NCBI RefSeq assembly: GCF_049723905.1
Contig: NZ_JBJKFD010000001.1
Location: 3,286,001-3,350,000, forward strand
Reading direction: 5' to 3'
DNA length: 64,000 nucleotides
Source: G963665185 sp049723905
Lineage (GTDB): Bacteria > Desulfobacterota > Desulfovibrionia > Desulfovibrionales > Desulfovibrionaceae
The notes below the pieces were generated by a model. That model ran no database searches, was not told the DNA's origin, and saw only the letters and a program-made list of their open reading frames with translations. The position numbers and the translations under genes are program-made. How positions within the stretch are numbered: position 1 is the first letter of the stretch; the number at the start of each line of letters is the position of its first letter. Below, piece by piece: positions 24,585 to 33,820 of the stretch.

Positions 24585-25535
24585 ATGAAAATTATGTGGA
24601 ACATCTTCCTGGCAATGGCGCTGGTACTCGGCGTGGCCGCTACCGGATCTGCCGCTTACCCCGACAAAGACGTCACCTATATCGTTCCCTTTGGACCCGG
24701 CGGAGAATCGGACATTTCCGCCCGTATCCAGCAGGCGAACTTCCGTCGCCTCTTCGGACATGAAATGGTTATTCAGTACAAGCCGGGCGGAGGCGGAGCC
24801 GTTGGTTGGAGCTCCCTGCAGCAGTATCCGTCCGACGGTTACACCATCATGGGGACCAACCTTCCCCACATCGTACTGAAACCGTTGCAGAAAGGGAGCG
24901 GATTCAAACTCGAAGACATCGCAAACGTTTATTTCTTCCATTACACTCCCGACGCCATCGTTGTTCCCGTAAACAGCAAGTACAAGACTCTGGACGACCT
25001 GGTTCAGGACGCCAAAGCGCATCCCGGTATGATCACGTTCGCAGGAACGGGTTCGTACTCGAACAACCATTTTGCAAAGACTCGCTTCGATAAAATTGCC
25101 GGAATCAAAACGACATATATCCCCTTCAAGACCACGGGTGATGCTGCCATGGCCATGCTGGGCAAGCAGGTTGCCGCTCATTGGGGCTACACCACCGTTG
25201 GTGTTGCCCAGGGCGACAAAGTGCGTCTGCTGGCTGTTGCCGGCGAAGAACGCCACCCCCTGTTCCCCAATGTTCCTACCTTCAAGGAACTGGGCTACGA
25301 ATTCGTAGGCGGTGCCTACCGCGGACTGGCTCTGCCCAAGGCTTCCACCGAAGCCACTCGCAAGGAAGTTTCGGACATGCTCGACAAGCTCAACCATGAT
25401 CCGCAGTTCCGTAAGCAGATGGTCAATGCCGGCTTCACCATGGTGGACGTACCTTACGACAAGGTTCCCGCCTTCCTGGATAGCCTGAAGGACAAATACT
25501 ACGAAGTGGCAAAGGAACTGAAACTCATCAAGTAG
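24585..25535 (+). CDS. tctC: TTT transporter periplasmic binding protein (TctC/Bug)
   Basis: Periplasmic substrate-binding protein of a tripartite tricarboxylate transporter. The 316 residues start with a signal peptide (cleavage after GSAA near residue 24), then DVTYIVPFGPGGESDISAR, the Bug-family ligand loop, and YKPGGGGAVGW. The aspartate/serine in GGESD probably contacts the ligand carboxylate. Given suyAB just upstream, sulfolactate is the likely ligand; a TTT system (SlcHFG) is known for sulfolactate in Roseovarius. TAGGAGAA precedes the start. The membrane subunits follow. Confidence 0.88.
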   Translation: MKIMWNIFLAMALVLGVAATGSAAYPDKDVTYIVPFGPGGESDISARIQQANFRRLFGHEMVIQYKPGGGGAVGWSSLQQYPSDGYTIMGTNLPHIVLKPLQKGSGFKLEDIANVYFFHYTPDAIVVPVNSKYKTLDDLVQDAKAHPGMITFAGTGSYSNNHFAKTRFDKIAGIKTTYIPFKTTGDAAMAMLGKQVAAHWGYTTVGVAQGDKVRLLAVAGEERHPLFPNVPTFKELGYEFVGGAYRGLALPKASTEATRKEVSDMLDKLNHDPQFRKQMVNAGFTMVDVPYDKVPAFLDSLKDKYYEVAKELKLIK

Positions 25536-25647
25536 TCCGAAGGGTGCTTGTAGATTGTGCATAGGGTTGTACAATCTGGTGGGGCCTGCACACCGCTGTC
25601 GGTTGCAGGTTGGGGTCCAAAGTTCCTTTACTGACAAAGGACTGAAA

Positions 25648-25679
25648 GTGCACGCTGCGGCCGGGTCCGTAGCGTGCAC
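25648..25679 (+). other. Intercistronic hairpin before tctA
   Basis: GTGCACGCTGCGG and CCGTAGCGTGCAC pair around CCGGGT, 17 bp before the tctA start. The 161-bp tctC-tctA gap has no gene; the hairpin may lower expression of the membrane subunits relative to TctC. Confidence 0.6.
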
Positions 25680-25696
25680 CTTAACAAGGGTGAGAT

Positions 25697-27220
25697 ATGT
25701 TAGGTATTCAATTCCTCCTGGATGCGCTTACACCGCTTAACCTGCTCCTGAGTGTGGTCGGAGTGGTCACGGGTACCGTTATCGGTGCGCTTCCCGGTCT
25801 TTCAGCAACTATGGCCGTGGCAGTCCTTGTGCCGCTGACCTTTGCCATGGCGCCGGCTTCAGCCCTGATCATGCTTGGGGCAATTTATACCGGAGCCATC
25901 TACGGCGGATGTTTCGCCGCTATTCTGGTGAACACGCCAGGCACACCTTCCGCCATTGCAACGACCTTTGACGGGTTCCCCATGGCAAAACGCGGCGATG
26001 GCGACCTCGCCGTAACCTGCGGCACAATCGCTTCCGTTGTCGGCGGTGTTGTGGGCGCTCTTTTTCTGCTTCTCTTTGCTCCGCTGCTGGCCGAATTCGC
26101 TTTGCGTTTCGGACCTGTCGAATATTTCTGGTTGGCCCTGTTTGGACTGACCCTGATCTCCGCCCTGTCCGAAGGAAGCCTGCTCAAGGGCTGGGCCGGA
26201 GCTGCGTTCGGAATGCTCTGCTCCACTGTTGGCGTTGCCGTTATCGGCGGTGACGTTCGTTACACCTTCGATTCCGAATTGCTGCTGGGCGGCATCGATA
26301 TCGTCTCCGCCCTTATCGGTCTGTACTGTGTTCCCGTGCTCATCGATCTTGTTATGACCCGTGCCCGTCACCTCGATGTGCCCAAGAAAGGAAAAGGCTT
26401 CCGTCTGCAAGAAGCCATGGGCTATGCGCTTAGGGATAAGTTCAACCTCATCCGCAGTGCCGTTCTTGGTACGCTGGTAGGTATTCTTCCCGGTGCCGGC
26501 GGTTCCATTGCCAGCCTTGTTTCCTATTCCGAAGCCAAGCGTACTTCGCCCCGCGCCGAAAATTTCGGCAAGGGTGAACCTTCCGGCATCTTCTGTACGG
26601 AAGCTGCCAACAACGCCACGGTGGGCGGCGGTTTTATTCCCACGTTGGTGCTGGGTATTCCCGGTACGCCTCCGGACGCCGTCATCATGGGCGCTTTGCT
26701 CGTGCAGGGCGTGAAGACCGGTCCCGCTCTCTTCACCGATGAAGGCGGCATCGTCTACACGTTCATCTACGGATTGCTGCTGGCAACCCTGATGATGTTC
26801 CCCATTGGCCTGCTCATCGGCAAATATGCCTACCGGTCCATTGCCTCGTTCTCCAAATCCGTTCTGGTTCCCGTTATCGCCTTCATGTGCGTTATCGGTT
26901 CCTTTGCCATCAACAACAACGTCGGCGACTCGCTCATCATGGTTTGTCTGGGTGGCGCTGGATGGGTTCTCAACCGTTTCGGCTTCCCGCCGTCTCCCAT
27001 TGTTCTGGGCATCATCCTCGGCCCCATCGCCGAACAGGGTTTTGTGCAGAGCTATCTGATCGGTACGGCCAGCGGCAATGTGTGGGGAGGCTTTTTCAGT
27101 CGTCCCATCGCCCAGGTCATTATCGGCCTGATCTGTCTGGTTGTGTTCTATCCCATCGTTTCCAAGAAACTCTTTTCGCGGTTTACCTGGTTCAAGGGAG
27201 GACGCACCAATGAAAGCTAA
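25697..27220 (+). CDS. tctA: TTT transporter large membrane subunit TctA
   Basis: The 507-residue permease has about 12 hydrophobic helices and the two TctA signatures: GALPGLSATMAVAVLVPL near residue 32 with YGGCFAAILVNTPGTPSA near 75, and GILPGAGGSIASLVSYSEAK near 260 with LVLGIPGTPPDAVIMGAL. These inverted half-repeats form the ion-coupled transport path. It overlaps tctB by 11 bp. As part of the suyAB operon it probably imports sulfolactate across the inner membrane using TctC as receptor. Confidence 0.92.
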   Translation: MLGIQFLLDALTPLNLLLSVVGVVTGTVIGALPGLSATMAVAVLVPLTFAMAPASALIMLGAIYTGAIYGGCFAAILVNTPGTPSAIATTFDGFPMAKRGDGDLAVTCGTIASVVGGVVGALFLLLFAPLLAEFALRFGPVEYFWLALFGLTLISALSEGSLLKGWAGAAFGMLCSTVGVAVIGGDVRYTFDSELLLGGIDIVSALIGLYCVPVLIDLVMTRARHLDVPKKGKGFRLQEAMGYALRDKFNLIRSAVLGTLVGILPGAGGSIASLVSYSEAKRTSPRAENFGKGEPSGIFCTEAANNATVGGGFIPTLVLGIPGTPPDAVIMGALLVQGVKTGPALFTDEGGIVYTFIYGLLLATLMMFPIGLLIGKYAYRSIASFSKSVLVPVIAFMCVIGSFAINNNVGDSLIMVCLGGAGWVLNRFGFPPSPIVLGIILGPIAEQGFVQSYLIGTASGNVWGGFFSRPIAQVIIGLICLVVFYPIVSKKLFSRFTWFKGGRTNES

Positions 27221-27671
27221 CAAAGACTTTGGAAGCATTATTGTTTCCTTCTTCCTTATCCTGTTTGCCATAGGCGCCTGGTACTATGCCGGTGAGTTCT
27301 CGAACATGGGGGCCATTTTCCCCAAGACATTCTCCCTGGTGCTTATCTTCTGCTCTGCCGGTTATATTGTGGTGTCCCTCTTCAAGGGGACCCCGGAAGC
27401 CAAAAAAACGCCCGGTGAGCAGATATGGAGAGGGCTGGCCCTTTTTGTCGTGCTTCTTATCTGGTGCCTGCTGCTGAAGACCCTCGGGTTTCTCGTCTCC
27501 AGCGTTCTCAGCTACATCATACTTGCGGTTTTGGCCGACCACGAGCATAGGCCCAATCCCAAGCGCATTTTGACCCACGCCGGTCTCGGCATCCTTATTG
27601 CTGGTATTTTCTACATCGGCTTCAGTGAGTTTCTTGCCGTTCCGCTTCCCAAAGGGATTCTTCCGCTTTGA
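27210..27671 (+). CDS. tctB: TTT transporter small membrane subunit TctB
   Basis: A 153-residue protein with four predicted membrane helices (about residues 8-27, 35-55, 75-110 as a pair, 125-143), the usual TctB architecture. GGGAGG lies seven bases before the ATG at 27210, inside the 3' end of tctA. It closes the suyAB-tctCAB unit; a terminator at 27721-27779 follows. Confidence 0.85.
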   Translation: MKANKDFGSIIVSFFLILFAIGAWYYAGEFSNMGAIFPKTFSLVLIFCSAGYIVVSLFKGTPEAKKTPGEQIWRGLALFVVLLIWCLLLKTLGFLVSSVLSYIILAVLADHEHRPNPKRILTHAGLGILIAGIFYIGFSEFLAVPLPKGILPL

Positions 27672-27720
27672 TCTCCACGGAATCCCTGTAGGACGGCAGT
27701 CCCACAAGCTCTATGAAGCA

Positions 27721-27779
27721 TTCCCTTTCTCTCCCCGGGTGGGTATATATCGGTGGAGAGGAAGGGAATTTTTTTTCTT
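27721..27779 (+). terminator. Terminator of the sulfolactate operon
   Basis: TTCCCTTTCTCTCC and GGAGAGGAAGGGAA pair, followed by eight T and C. Confidence 0.85.
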
Positions 27780-27902
27780 AGGATGGGCAGAATGTGTGAT
27801 AGCTTCGTTGCTGCGAAAAATTGAAGCCGCTTGTGTACGGAAGAGTACACGTCGCGTTTCAATTTTTCTGGCGCCTTGCTCTCACAGCATTCTGCCCATC
27901 CT
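27780..27902. repeat. Palindromic repeat A, copy 5 (replaced outer stem)
   Basis: The inner part is the common type (GTGTACGG-AAGA-GTACAC core). The usual GCTGAAAAAGG arms are replaced by AGGATGGGCAGAATG and CATTCTGCCCATCCT, which still pair perfectly. A half-element (CAGCTTCGTTGCTGCGGAGAATT) lies at about 27968; the rest of 27903-28284 shows no gene. Confidence 0.83.
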
Positions 27903-28284
27903 GCGATTTTGGGCTGGTGGGGAGGGGATGAAGACAAGAACCGGAATTCAAGATTCAAGCGGTCAATCACAGCTTCGTTGCTGCGGAGAATTGTTTTCGC
28001 ACCATTCTTCCCCGCCTGAGATATTGGTTTGGAATTCAGGCAACGAAAACGAAGCAAAGATATTCTTCCCCAGGTCAGCAAAGCCATCGGTTTGTTCCCT
28101 TCCACCTTCTTTTTCCAAGCCAGTCGAAAATCCCTATCTTTCGTCCATCTGTGGCAGCGGAGATTCAGCAATCCGCTGCTTTTTGATGCTTTGACGGTCG
28201 AAGTGGGATAAGGGTATCTCTACGTTTCAGTCCGCGTTTCGGGCTGGCAAATTTTCTTTGTGAACTGAATGCTGGGGGCATCCA

Positions 28285-29850
28285 ATGAATACGTCGAAAT
28301 CGTCGTGGTGTTATTTCAGTAGGGCGGCACTATTGCTGGTCGTATCGCTGGTGGTATTGCTGATGGTTGGCGGGTGCAGTTCGTACGGTGCACGGCAGCA
28401 GTACACGGGGCAAAGCGAGTTTGTTTCCGCATCCGCCGCTTTTGATGCCGTGCGTAACGATCCCGTACGGTTGCGGGCCTATCTGGTGGAATTCCCCAAG
28501 GGCGGGGAGCTGCATTCGCACACCAGCGGGGCCGTGTATGCGGAGGATTATCTACGCTGGGCAGTGGACCAGAAGCTATGTGTTGCACCCGAGACATTGC
28601 AGCTCAGCAACGCTCCGTGCGCCAGTGCAACTCTTCCGGCGGCCAAGGCCTTTGCCAACGCCACGCTCTACAGCCGCATGATCGACTCTTTTTCCAACAG
28701 GAATTTTAACAGCAGCCGGGCCATGTGGGGCCACGACAACTTTTTCGCCACCTTCGACCGCTTCGACCTGGTCACGGACAACAATGCCGGAAAAATGCTG
28801 GCCGAGGTTATGCGCGAGGCCGGACGCACCAATGCAGTGTATCTGGAGCTGATGAAATGCTATTTCCCGCCCGAGCTGTGGAAGGCCGCCACCACAGCCG
28901 GTTGGGACGGCAATGCCGACGCCACTTTGGCGCGTCTCAGGCAGACCGGGGTTTTCGACACCATCCCTGCCTCGCGCCAGCGCATCGGCGAAGTGGAGGC
29001 CAAGGCTGCCGCGCTGGTAGCCGGTACGCCCGGTGCAAACGTCACTGTGCGCTGGCTGGAGCAGTGCATCCGGTCGCTGCCACCCCAGTATGTTTTTGCC
29101 CAATTCGCCTATGCATTCGCCCTGTGCCAGGCCGACCCCAGAGTGGTGGGCTTCAATCTGGTGGCGCCCGAGGACAACCCCGTGTCCATGCGCGACTACA
29201 GCCTGCACATGCATATGATTCAGGCCCTGCGCAAGCATTTCCCTGCCACCAACGTCAGCCTGCATGCGGGTGAGCTGCGCCTGGGGCTGGTGGAGCCTGA
29301 AGGGTTGCGTTTTCACATCCGCGAGGCCGTGGAAGTGGCTGGCAGCAAGCGCATAGGCCATGGCGTGGATTTGCCTTTTGAAAAGGACATGCCCGGACTG
29401 CTCAAGGAGATGAAAAAGCGGGGCGTGTCCGTGGAAATCTGCCTGTCCAGCAACGACCAGATTTTGGGCGTTACCGGGAAGGACCATCCGGTACGTACCT
29501 ACATGGCGGCGGGCATCCCCATCACGCTGAATACGGACGACGCCGGAGTGGCCCGCATCGATCTTCCGCACGAGTACCAGAAGGCGGTGCAGGAGCAGGG
29601 CTTTGGTTTCGACGACCTTGTCCGCGCCTCGCGCAACGTGCTGGAATATTCCTTTCTGCCCGGACAGAGTTTGTGGCAGAACGCCACGACCTTCACGCCC
29701 GTGAACAGCTGCGCCGACGGCCTCAAGTGCGGTACGCCGTCCGTGCAATGCAAGGCGCTGCTTGCCAAGAGCCGGAAGGCGGATTTGCAGTGGAAGCTGG
29801 AACAGCGCTTCCGCGCCTTTGACCAACGCGCGCCCCAATTCGCCAGATAA
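28285..29850 (+). CDS. Exported lipoprotein adenosine deaminase-family enzyme
   Basis: A 521-residue adenosine/AMP deaminase-family protein exported as a lipoprotein: a hydrophobic N-terminus ends in the lipobox MVGGC with cysteine 31. The metal-site elements are visible: HSHTSG at 77-82 (two histidines, in place of the common HLDG-type motif), SLHAGE near 330, KRIGHGVDL near 356, and NTDDAGV near 418. The length and insertions resemble the secreted ADGF/CECR1 type more than cytoplasmic Add. It probably deaminates purine nucleosides or nucleotides at the cell envelope. It stands alone and shares a bidirectional terminator with the gene at 29925. Confidence 0.82.
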   Translation: MNTSKSSWCYFSRAALLLVVSLVVLLMVGGCSSYGARQQYTGQSEFVSASAAFDAVRNDPVRLRAYLVEFPKGGELHSHTSGAVYAEDYLRWAVDQKLCVAPETLQLSNAPCASATLPAAKAFANATLYSRMIDSFSNRNFNSSRAMWGHDNFFATFDRFDLVTDNNAGKMLAEVMREAGRTNAVYLELMKCYFPPELWKAATTAGWDGNADATLARLRQTGVFDTIPASRQRIGEVEAKAAALVAGTPGANVTVRWLEQCIRSLPPQYVFAQFAYAFALCQADPRVVGFNLVAPEDNPVSMRDYSLHMHMIQALRKHFPATNVSLHAGELRLGLVEPEGLRFHIREAVEVAGSKRIGHGVDLPFEKDMPGLLKEMKKRGVSVEICLSSNDQILGVTGKDHPVRTYMAAGIPITLNTDDAGVARIDLPHEYQKAVQEQGFGFDDLVRASRNVLEYSFLPGQSLWQNATTFTPVNSCADGLKCGTPSVQCKALLAKSRKADLQWKLEQRFRAFDQRAPQFAR

Positions 29851-29870
29851 ACAGCCACCTGTACAAACGA

Positions 29871-29909
29871 CAAACGCCCCGTATGGATTTCTCCGTGCGG
29901 GGCGTTTTG
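29871..29909. terminator. Bidirectional terminator
   Basis: AAACGCCCCG and CGGGGCGTTT pair around a loop, with A-run on the left and T-run on the right. It lies between the convergent genes at 28285 and 29925. Confidence 0.85.
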
Positions 29910-29924
29910 TTGTGGGCGGGCGCG

Positions 29925-31457
29925 CTACCGGAGTTTTTCGATGCGCTTGATGCCGTTGCGGTCCAGAACAATGCGGTAGCGGTGGCAGACCGTGCCCTTG
30001 TCCAGAATGTGCCTGCGGATGATGTTCATGTGGTAGACCTTGTTGCCGCTGGCCTTGATGTATCCGCCCCCGTCCTTGAGGGCATAAAGCTGCTCTTCGG
30101 GCTCGTCCATGTACATGAGGAAGTCGTGCACCCCTATGCGGCTGATATCGAGCAGCCCGTCGCTGAAGCAGTTGCGCACGATCTTGAAGGCGGAGCTCCG
30201 CAGCTCCATGTCCTTGCGGTAGCAGATGATGGTTTCCAAACGAAAGGCCGCGGAAATGTCCACCATGTGCACCTTGTCGCGCAGGGCGGCCACCTCTTTG
30301 GGCAGGGCGCTTTCGTTGATGAACGAGAAGGTCTCCTTGCACACGCCGATGGCCGTGGTGAAGTTGCGGAAGATGGTCCGCTTGCGGTCGGAAAGGAAGC
30401 GCCGCAGCCCCGAGGCCATGCGGGCCTTGAGATAGTCCTTCATCCGGTCCTTGAAAATGTAGGCAATGACCAGCGCCCCGAACAGCGGCATGCTCAGGGA
30501 GCCGTACCGCCCCTGCCAGATAAAGGCGATGCCCGTGGCAAAGACCATGGCCACGGCGGCGGCCACGCTGTACGCGGCCTGTTGCCAGAATTCCGTGTCG
30601 CGCCGCTTGCGGACGTCCAGAAACAGGGCGCTGCTCATGTATTTTTTCAGCATGCTCCAGCGGTGCACAAAGAGTTCGTTGTCGCCATCCGCCCGGGGAA
30701 CCACGGTATGCAGCACATGCTTGCGGTAGTCGATTTCCGCCTGGATGTAGTCCAGCAGTTTGCGCGCGCCCGTGTTGCCAGGTTCTTTGTCGCCTGGTTT
30801 TTTGTCACCTGGCTCTTTGTTTGGGGCCTCTTTGCCAACAGCCTCTTTATTTGTCGCGTTTTGAGCCGGGTCAATAGCCCCAAGGCTGTCCAGCGCCCGG
30901 AAACCATAATAGGCCGTGATGGTGCTGAGGTATTCGTCGCCGTAGCCGTAGGCGGGCATGTCGCCAAGCCCGGCCTCTTCCGCCTGGCGTTGCATGGCCC
31001 TGTAGCGCTGCAACACTTCCCGCGTTCGGGCTATGAAATCGTCGACCTCCTGTTCCGGGGCGTCTGTGCGGCCATGGTGCACCTTTCCGGCCCAGGCTTC
31101 GAGCGCCCGGTTAAAGGACAGGCAGAGAATCTTGACGCGGTCCTCGAACAGCTCCTTGCGTTCTTTGGGCGTAAGCAAGTGGCGGTCGGCCAGGAGTTTT
31201 TCCAGCATGCAAAGCGGCGCGTCCTCGTCCAGAAAGCGATGGAGTGGAACCAGGGGAATGCACAGGCGCACGTAGCTCTTCAGCCGCTTGAAGAATTTTT
31301 TGCGCGTAAAGGTGTCGGGATTGATGCAAAGGCTGCTGGGGATGAAAAAGTAGGTCTCGACCTTGCTGCGGCATCGGCGTCCGCCCCCTTCCAGGGGAAG
31401 GATGTGCTTGATCTCGAACTGGAGAGTATCGTGTATTCCGCAAATTTCCCGTAACAT
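29925..31457 (-). CDS. Unknown protein with central membrane pair and KEPG repeats
   Basis: A 510-residue protein I do not recognise. The N-terminal ~190 residues are helical and charged. Then comes a low-complexity stretch with NKEP/GDKKPGDKEPG units (about residues 204-226), and a hydrophobic pair at about 295-335 (SVAAAVAMVFATGIAFIW; MPLFGALVIAYIF). The C-terminal ~170 residues look globular and beta-rich, ending DRNGIKRIEKLR. No enzymatic motif is visible. The first ATG has no ribosome site, so the start is uncertain. It is separated from the upstream kinase gene by a terminator. Confidence 0.65.
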   Translation of the reverse strand: MLREICGIHDTLQFEIKHILPLEGGGRRCRSKVETYFFIPSSLCINPDTFTRKKFFKRLKSYVRLCIPLVPLHRFLDEDAPLCMLEKLLADRHLLTPKERKELFEDRVKILCLSFNRALEAWAGKVHHGRTDAPEQEVDDFIARTREVLQRYRAMQRQAEEAGLGDMPAYGYGDEYLSTITAYYGFRALDSLGAIDPAQNATNKEAVGKEAPNKEPGDKKPGDKEPGNTGARKLLDYIQAEIDYRKHVLHTVVPRADGDNELFVHRWSMLKKYMSSALFLDVRKRRDTEFWQQAAYSVAAAVAMVFATGIAFIWQGRYGSLSMPLFGALVIAYIFKDRMKDYLKARMASGLRRFLSDRKRTIFRNFTTAIGVCKETFSFINESALPKEVAALRDKVHMVDISAAFRLETIICYRKDMELRSSAFKIVRNCFSDGLLDISRIGVHDFLMYMDEPEEQLYALKDGGGYIKASGNKVYHMNIIRRHILDKGTVCHRYRIVLDRNGIKRIEKLR

Positions 31458-31686
31458 AAGAAAACCGTGTGGTTACGGCGACAGGTAGCGCCGTCCCGGC
31501 AAGGGAAAGGCAAAGGAACCCACGGGGTGGGCCCGAAAAGGCTCCAGAGTGTCCAAGGGGATGCTCCAAAGGTTACCTTTCTATTGTTTCGGAAAAAGTA
31601 AAGTGAATTTTTTTTGACTTCTTTAAAAGACCAGCGGCAAATATCGATTTCAGAAACCGATATGGTGAAGGATAACAGCGGTGCAA

Positions 31687-31723
31687 GAAAAGTCCCCCCG
31701 GCCATGCGGACGGGAGGACTTTT
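31687..31723. terminator. Terminator of the deoxyribose-type sugar operon
   Basis: AAAAGTCCCCCCG and CGGGAGGACTTTT pair around GCCATGCGGA. It lies 61 bp past the kinase stop. The rest of 31458-31783 shows no gene. Confidence 0.8.
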
Positions 31724-31783
31724 GTATTTAATAGCGGGCCCTTGTGATCTCTCGCAGGGACCGAATCGGGGGCGGAAAGAGAA

Positions 31784-32710
31784 TCAGCCGAGCGTTGCTT
31801 TGAACTGCTCGAACTGTTCCGCAGTGGCATAGGAAGACTGCGTGCCGAGGCGCGTGATGGAATCGGACGCGTATCGGGCGGCGTCTTCCAGGGAGGCGAC
31901 AAGGTCGCGGCTGCGCACGTAGGTGCTGACAAAACAGCCTATGAAGGCGTCGCCCGCGCCGGTCGTGTCCTTGGCTTCCACCTTGGGGCAGTCGATGTGC
32001 AGCGCGCGTCCGGTTTCCACAAGCAGTACGCCGTTTTCACCCAGGGTGACGATGACCTGCTGTACGCCTTTGTCCACCAGGGATTTTGCCGCGGCTTCGG
32101 CTTCCTCTATGGTGGTTACGGGCATGCCGGAAAGAATCTGTAATTCGCTTTCATTGGGCACCAGAAAGGTGGCCTTGCAGACTTCCCTCATGTCCAGATC
32201 GGCCTGGGCCGGGGCCGGGTTCAGCAGAACGTCGATACCGTGCGTTTTGCCGAAGTTCAGCACATGGTAGATGGTCTCCACGGAAATTTCCAGCTGCATG
32301 ACGATGATGGCGCACTGCTTGAGGTCGTCGGCCACGCGATCGATGTCCGCGGGCTTCAGGTGTGCATTGGCGCCCTTGACGATGAGGATGCTGTTGGAGC
32401 CGTTGGGCTCCACGAAAATGGGGGCCACACCGCTGGGAACGCCGGGCACGGTCTCCACGTATTTGGTGTCTATGCCGTTGTCCGCCAGGTTCTTTTTGGT
32501 GTTGGGGCCGAACATGTCGTCGCCCACCTTGGTTACCATCATCACGTCCGCGCCCAGTTTGGCCGCGGCCACGGCCTGGTTGGCGCCCTTGCCGCCAAAG
32601 CCCATGGCAAAGGAAGGAGCTTCCAGGGTTTCGCCCTCGTTGGGCATGCGGTCCGTGTAGGTGATGAGGTCGACCATGTTGCTGCCGACCACGGCGATTT
32701 TTGTGCTCAT
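31784..32710 (-). CDS. Ribokinase-family sugar kinase
   Basis: A 308-residue PfkB/ribokinase-family kinase. It opens with VVGSNMVDLITYTDRMP, the GFGGKGANQAVAAAKLGA substrate motif near residue 40, and the ATP/catalytic motif DTTGAGDAFIGCF near 250. It would phosphorylate a pentose at O5. With DeoC in the same operon, 2-deoxyribose (giving deoxyribose-5-phosphate) is the best guess, as for DeoK; ribose cannot be excluded. GGGAGG precedes the ATG at 32710. It is the last gene of a seven-gene minus-strand operon starting with deoC. Confidence 0.88.
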   Translation of the reverse strand: MSTKIAVVGSNMVDLITYTDRMPNEGETLEAPSFAMGFGGKGANQAVAAAKLGADVMMVTKVGDDMFGPNTKKNLADNGIDTKYVETVPGVPSGVAPIFVEPNGSNSILIVKGANAHLKPADIDRVADDLKQCAIIVMQLEISVETIYHVLNFGKTHGIDVLLNPAPAQADLDMREVCKATFLVPNESELQILSGMPVTTIEEAEAAAKSLVDKGVQQVIVTLGENGVLLVETGRALHIDCPKVEAKDTTGAGDAFIGCFVSTYVRSRDLVASLEDAARYASDSITRLGTQSSYATAEQFEQFKATLG

Positions 32711-32723
32711 ATTCCCTCCCGCT

Positions 32724-33803
32724 TTACAGCTTTGCGATAAGATTCGCTGCCTTTTCCGCTTCTGCAGCATCCAGGTATCCGGCCGTGACGTTGAAATGCC
32801 GTTTGCCGTGGCCGGGGATGATCTGCACGTTGCCCTTGGCCTTTTCCGCCAGGTAGCCTTCCGGCTCGCAGGTTGCGGGCAGGGCGAATGCGGCCACCTG
32901 CTGGTCCGAGTTGCACAGCACCCAGCGCACGGTATGGGGAAAGTCCTTGGTGGAATAGGAGGTGTAAAAGCCGTCCTTTTCCGTGCGGCGCAGCATCAGG
33001 TGCGTCTTGCCGTCGGCGTCCGTGTGCAGGTTCTTGATGAAGAGCACCTGCTCGGGGTTGTAACGGGCGGTTTCGTGCAGCGTGGCCATTACCGAAGGAT
33101 CTTCGGCCAGGCTGGCGATAAGGGCCTTGAAGTCGTCGTTGGGCACCACGTGGCCGGGAATGGAGGTGCGCACCACCGTATCTTCGGGGGTGAAGCCGGT
33201 GGGCTGGTGGATGGTGCCGTCCTCGGCATAGGCGAAATTCATGTGGCACATGTACATCAGTTCCATGTCGTCGCCGGACAGGTTCTCGATGTCCATGGAA
33301 ATGTCGAACACGGTCTTGTTCTGGCGCAGCGTCAACGCGGGCCGGGCCAGGTAGTGGCTGCCGAAGCCCATGGCGTATTCGCAGGAGCCGGTTAGCCGCA
33401 GGTAGGGCCCTTGTTCGTCGTGCCCCCAGACCAGTTCCGCGCTGTCCATGGTGGCGCAGGGCATTTCCCCGTGCAGGGGGTGGGTGTCCTGGGGCGAGGG
33501 GCAGCCGTTGCGCAGCAGCCCGCTGTGAAAGGCGAAGCATCCGTAGGTTTCCACCACGGTGGCTACCGGGCGGGGCTGCGGAAACATGTTGGTCATGGTC
33601 AGGTCCACGCCGTCCATCACCGCATCCCATATCATCTGACCCATATAGGGCAGAACCGTTACGTAGCCCCGGCTGTTCTGCAGCCGGACAGCCTCTATGC
33701 CGCTGTCGTAGCGGAAAAGGGAAGCCTGAAAGCCCTCGGCCGTGAGTACGGTTTCTTCACGGGGGCCGAAAAAGGATCTTTGAAGATGAAATCGTTGTGT
33801 CAT
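32724..33803 (-). CDS. DUF4432 aldose-1-epimerase-like protein (sugar mutarotase)
   Basis: A 359-residue protein with a galactose-mutarotase-like beta fold: GIEAVRLQNSRGYVTVLPY, PLHGEMPCATM near residue 115, and MYMCHMNFAYAE near 190 match the DUF4432 family, where histidines and a glutamate do anomer interconversion. In this operon (importer, kinase, DeoC) it would equilibrate the anomers of the imported sugar, as proposed for the deoxyribose mutarotase DeoM/DeoX. GGAG lies six bases before the ATG at 33803. It sits between the permease and kinase genes. Confidence 0.78.
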   Translation of the reverse strand: MTQRFHLQRSFFGPREETVLTAEGFQASLFRYDSGIEAVRLQNSRGYVTVLPYMGQMIWDAVMDGVDLTMTNMFPQPRPVATVVETYGCFAFHSGLLRNGCPSPQDTHPLHGEMPCATMDSAELVWGHDEQGPYLRLTGSCEYAMGFGSHYLARPALTLRQNKTVFDISMDIENLSGDDMELMYMCHMNFAYAEDGTIHQPTGFTPEDTVVRTSIPGHVVPNDDFKALIASLAEDPSVMATLHETARYNPEQVLFIKNLHTDADGKTHLMLRRTEKDGFYTSYSTKDFPHTVRWVLCNSDQQVAAFALPATCEPEGYLAEKAKGNVQIIPGHGKRHFNVTAGYLDAAEAEKAANLIAKL

Positions 33804-33820
33804 GGTGTGCTCCACTGCGC

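Noticed and set aside
23196..25679. An 827-codon open frame on the minus strand
   Set aside because: It mirrors suyA, suyB and tctC; no ribosome site and no recognisable domain.
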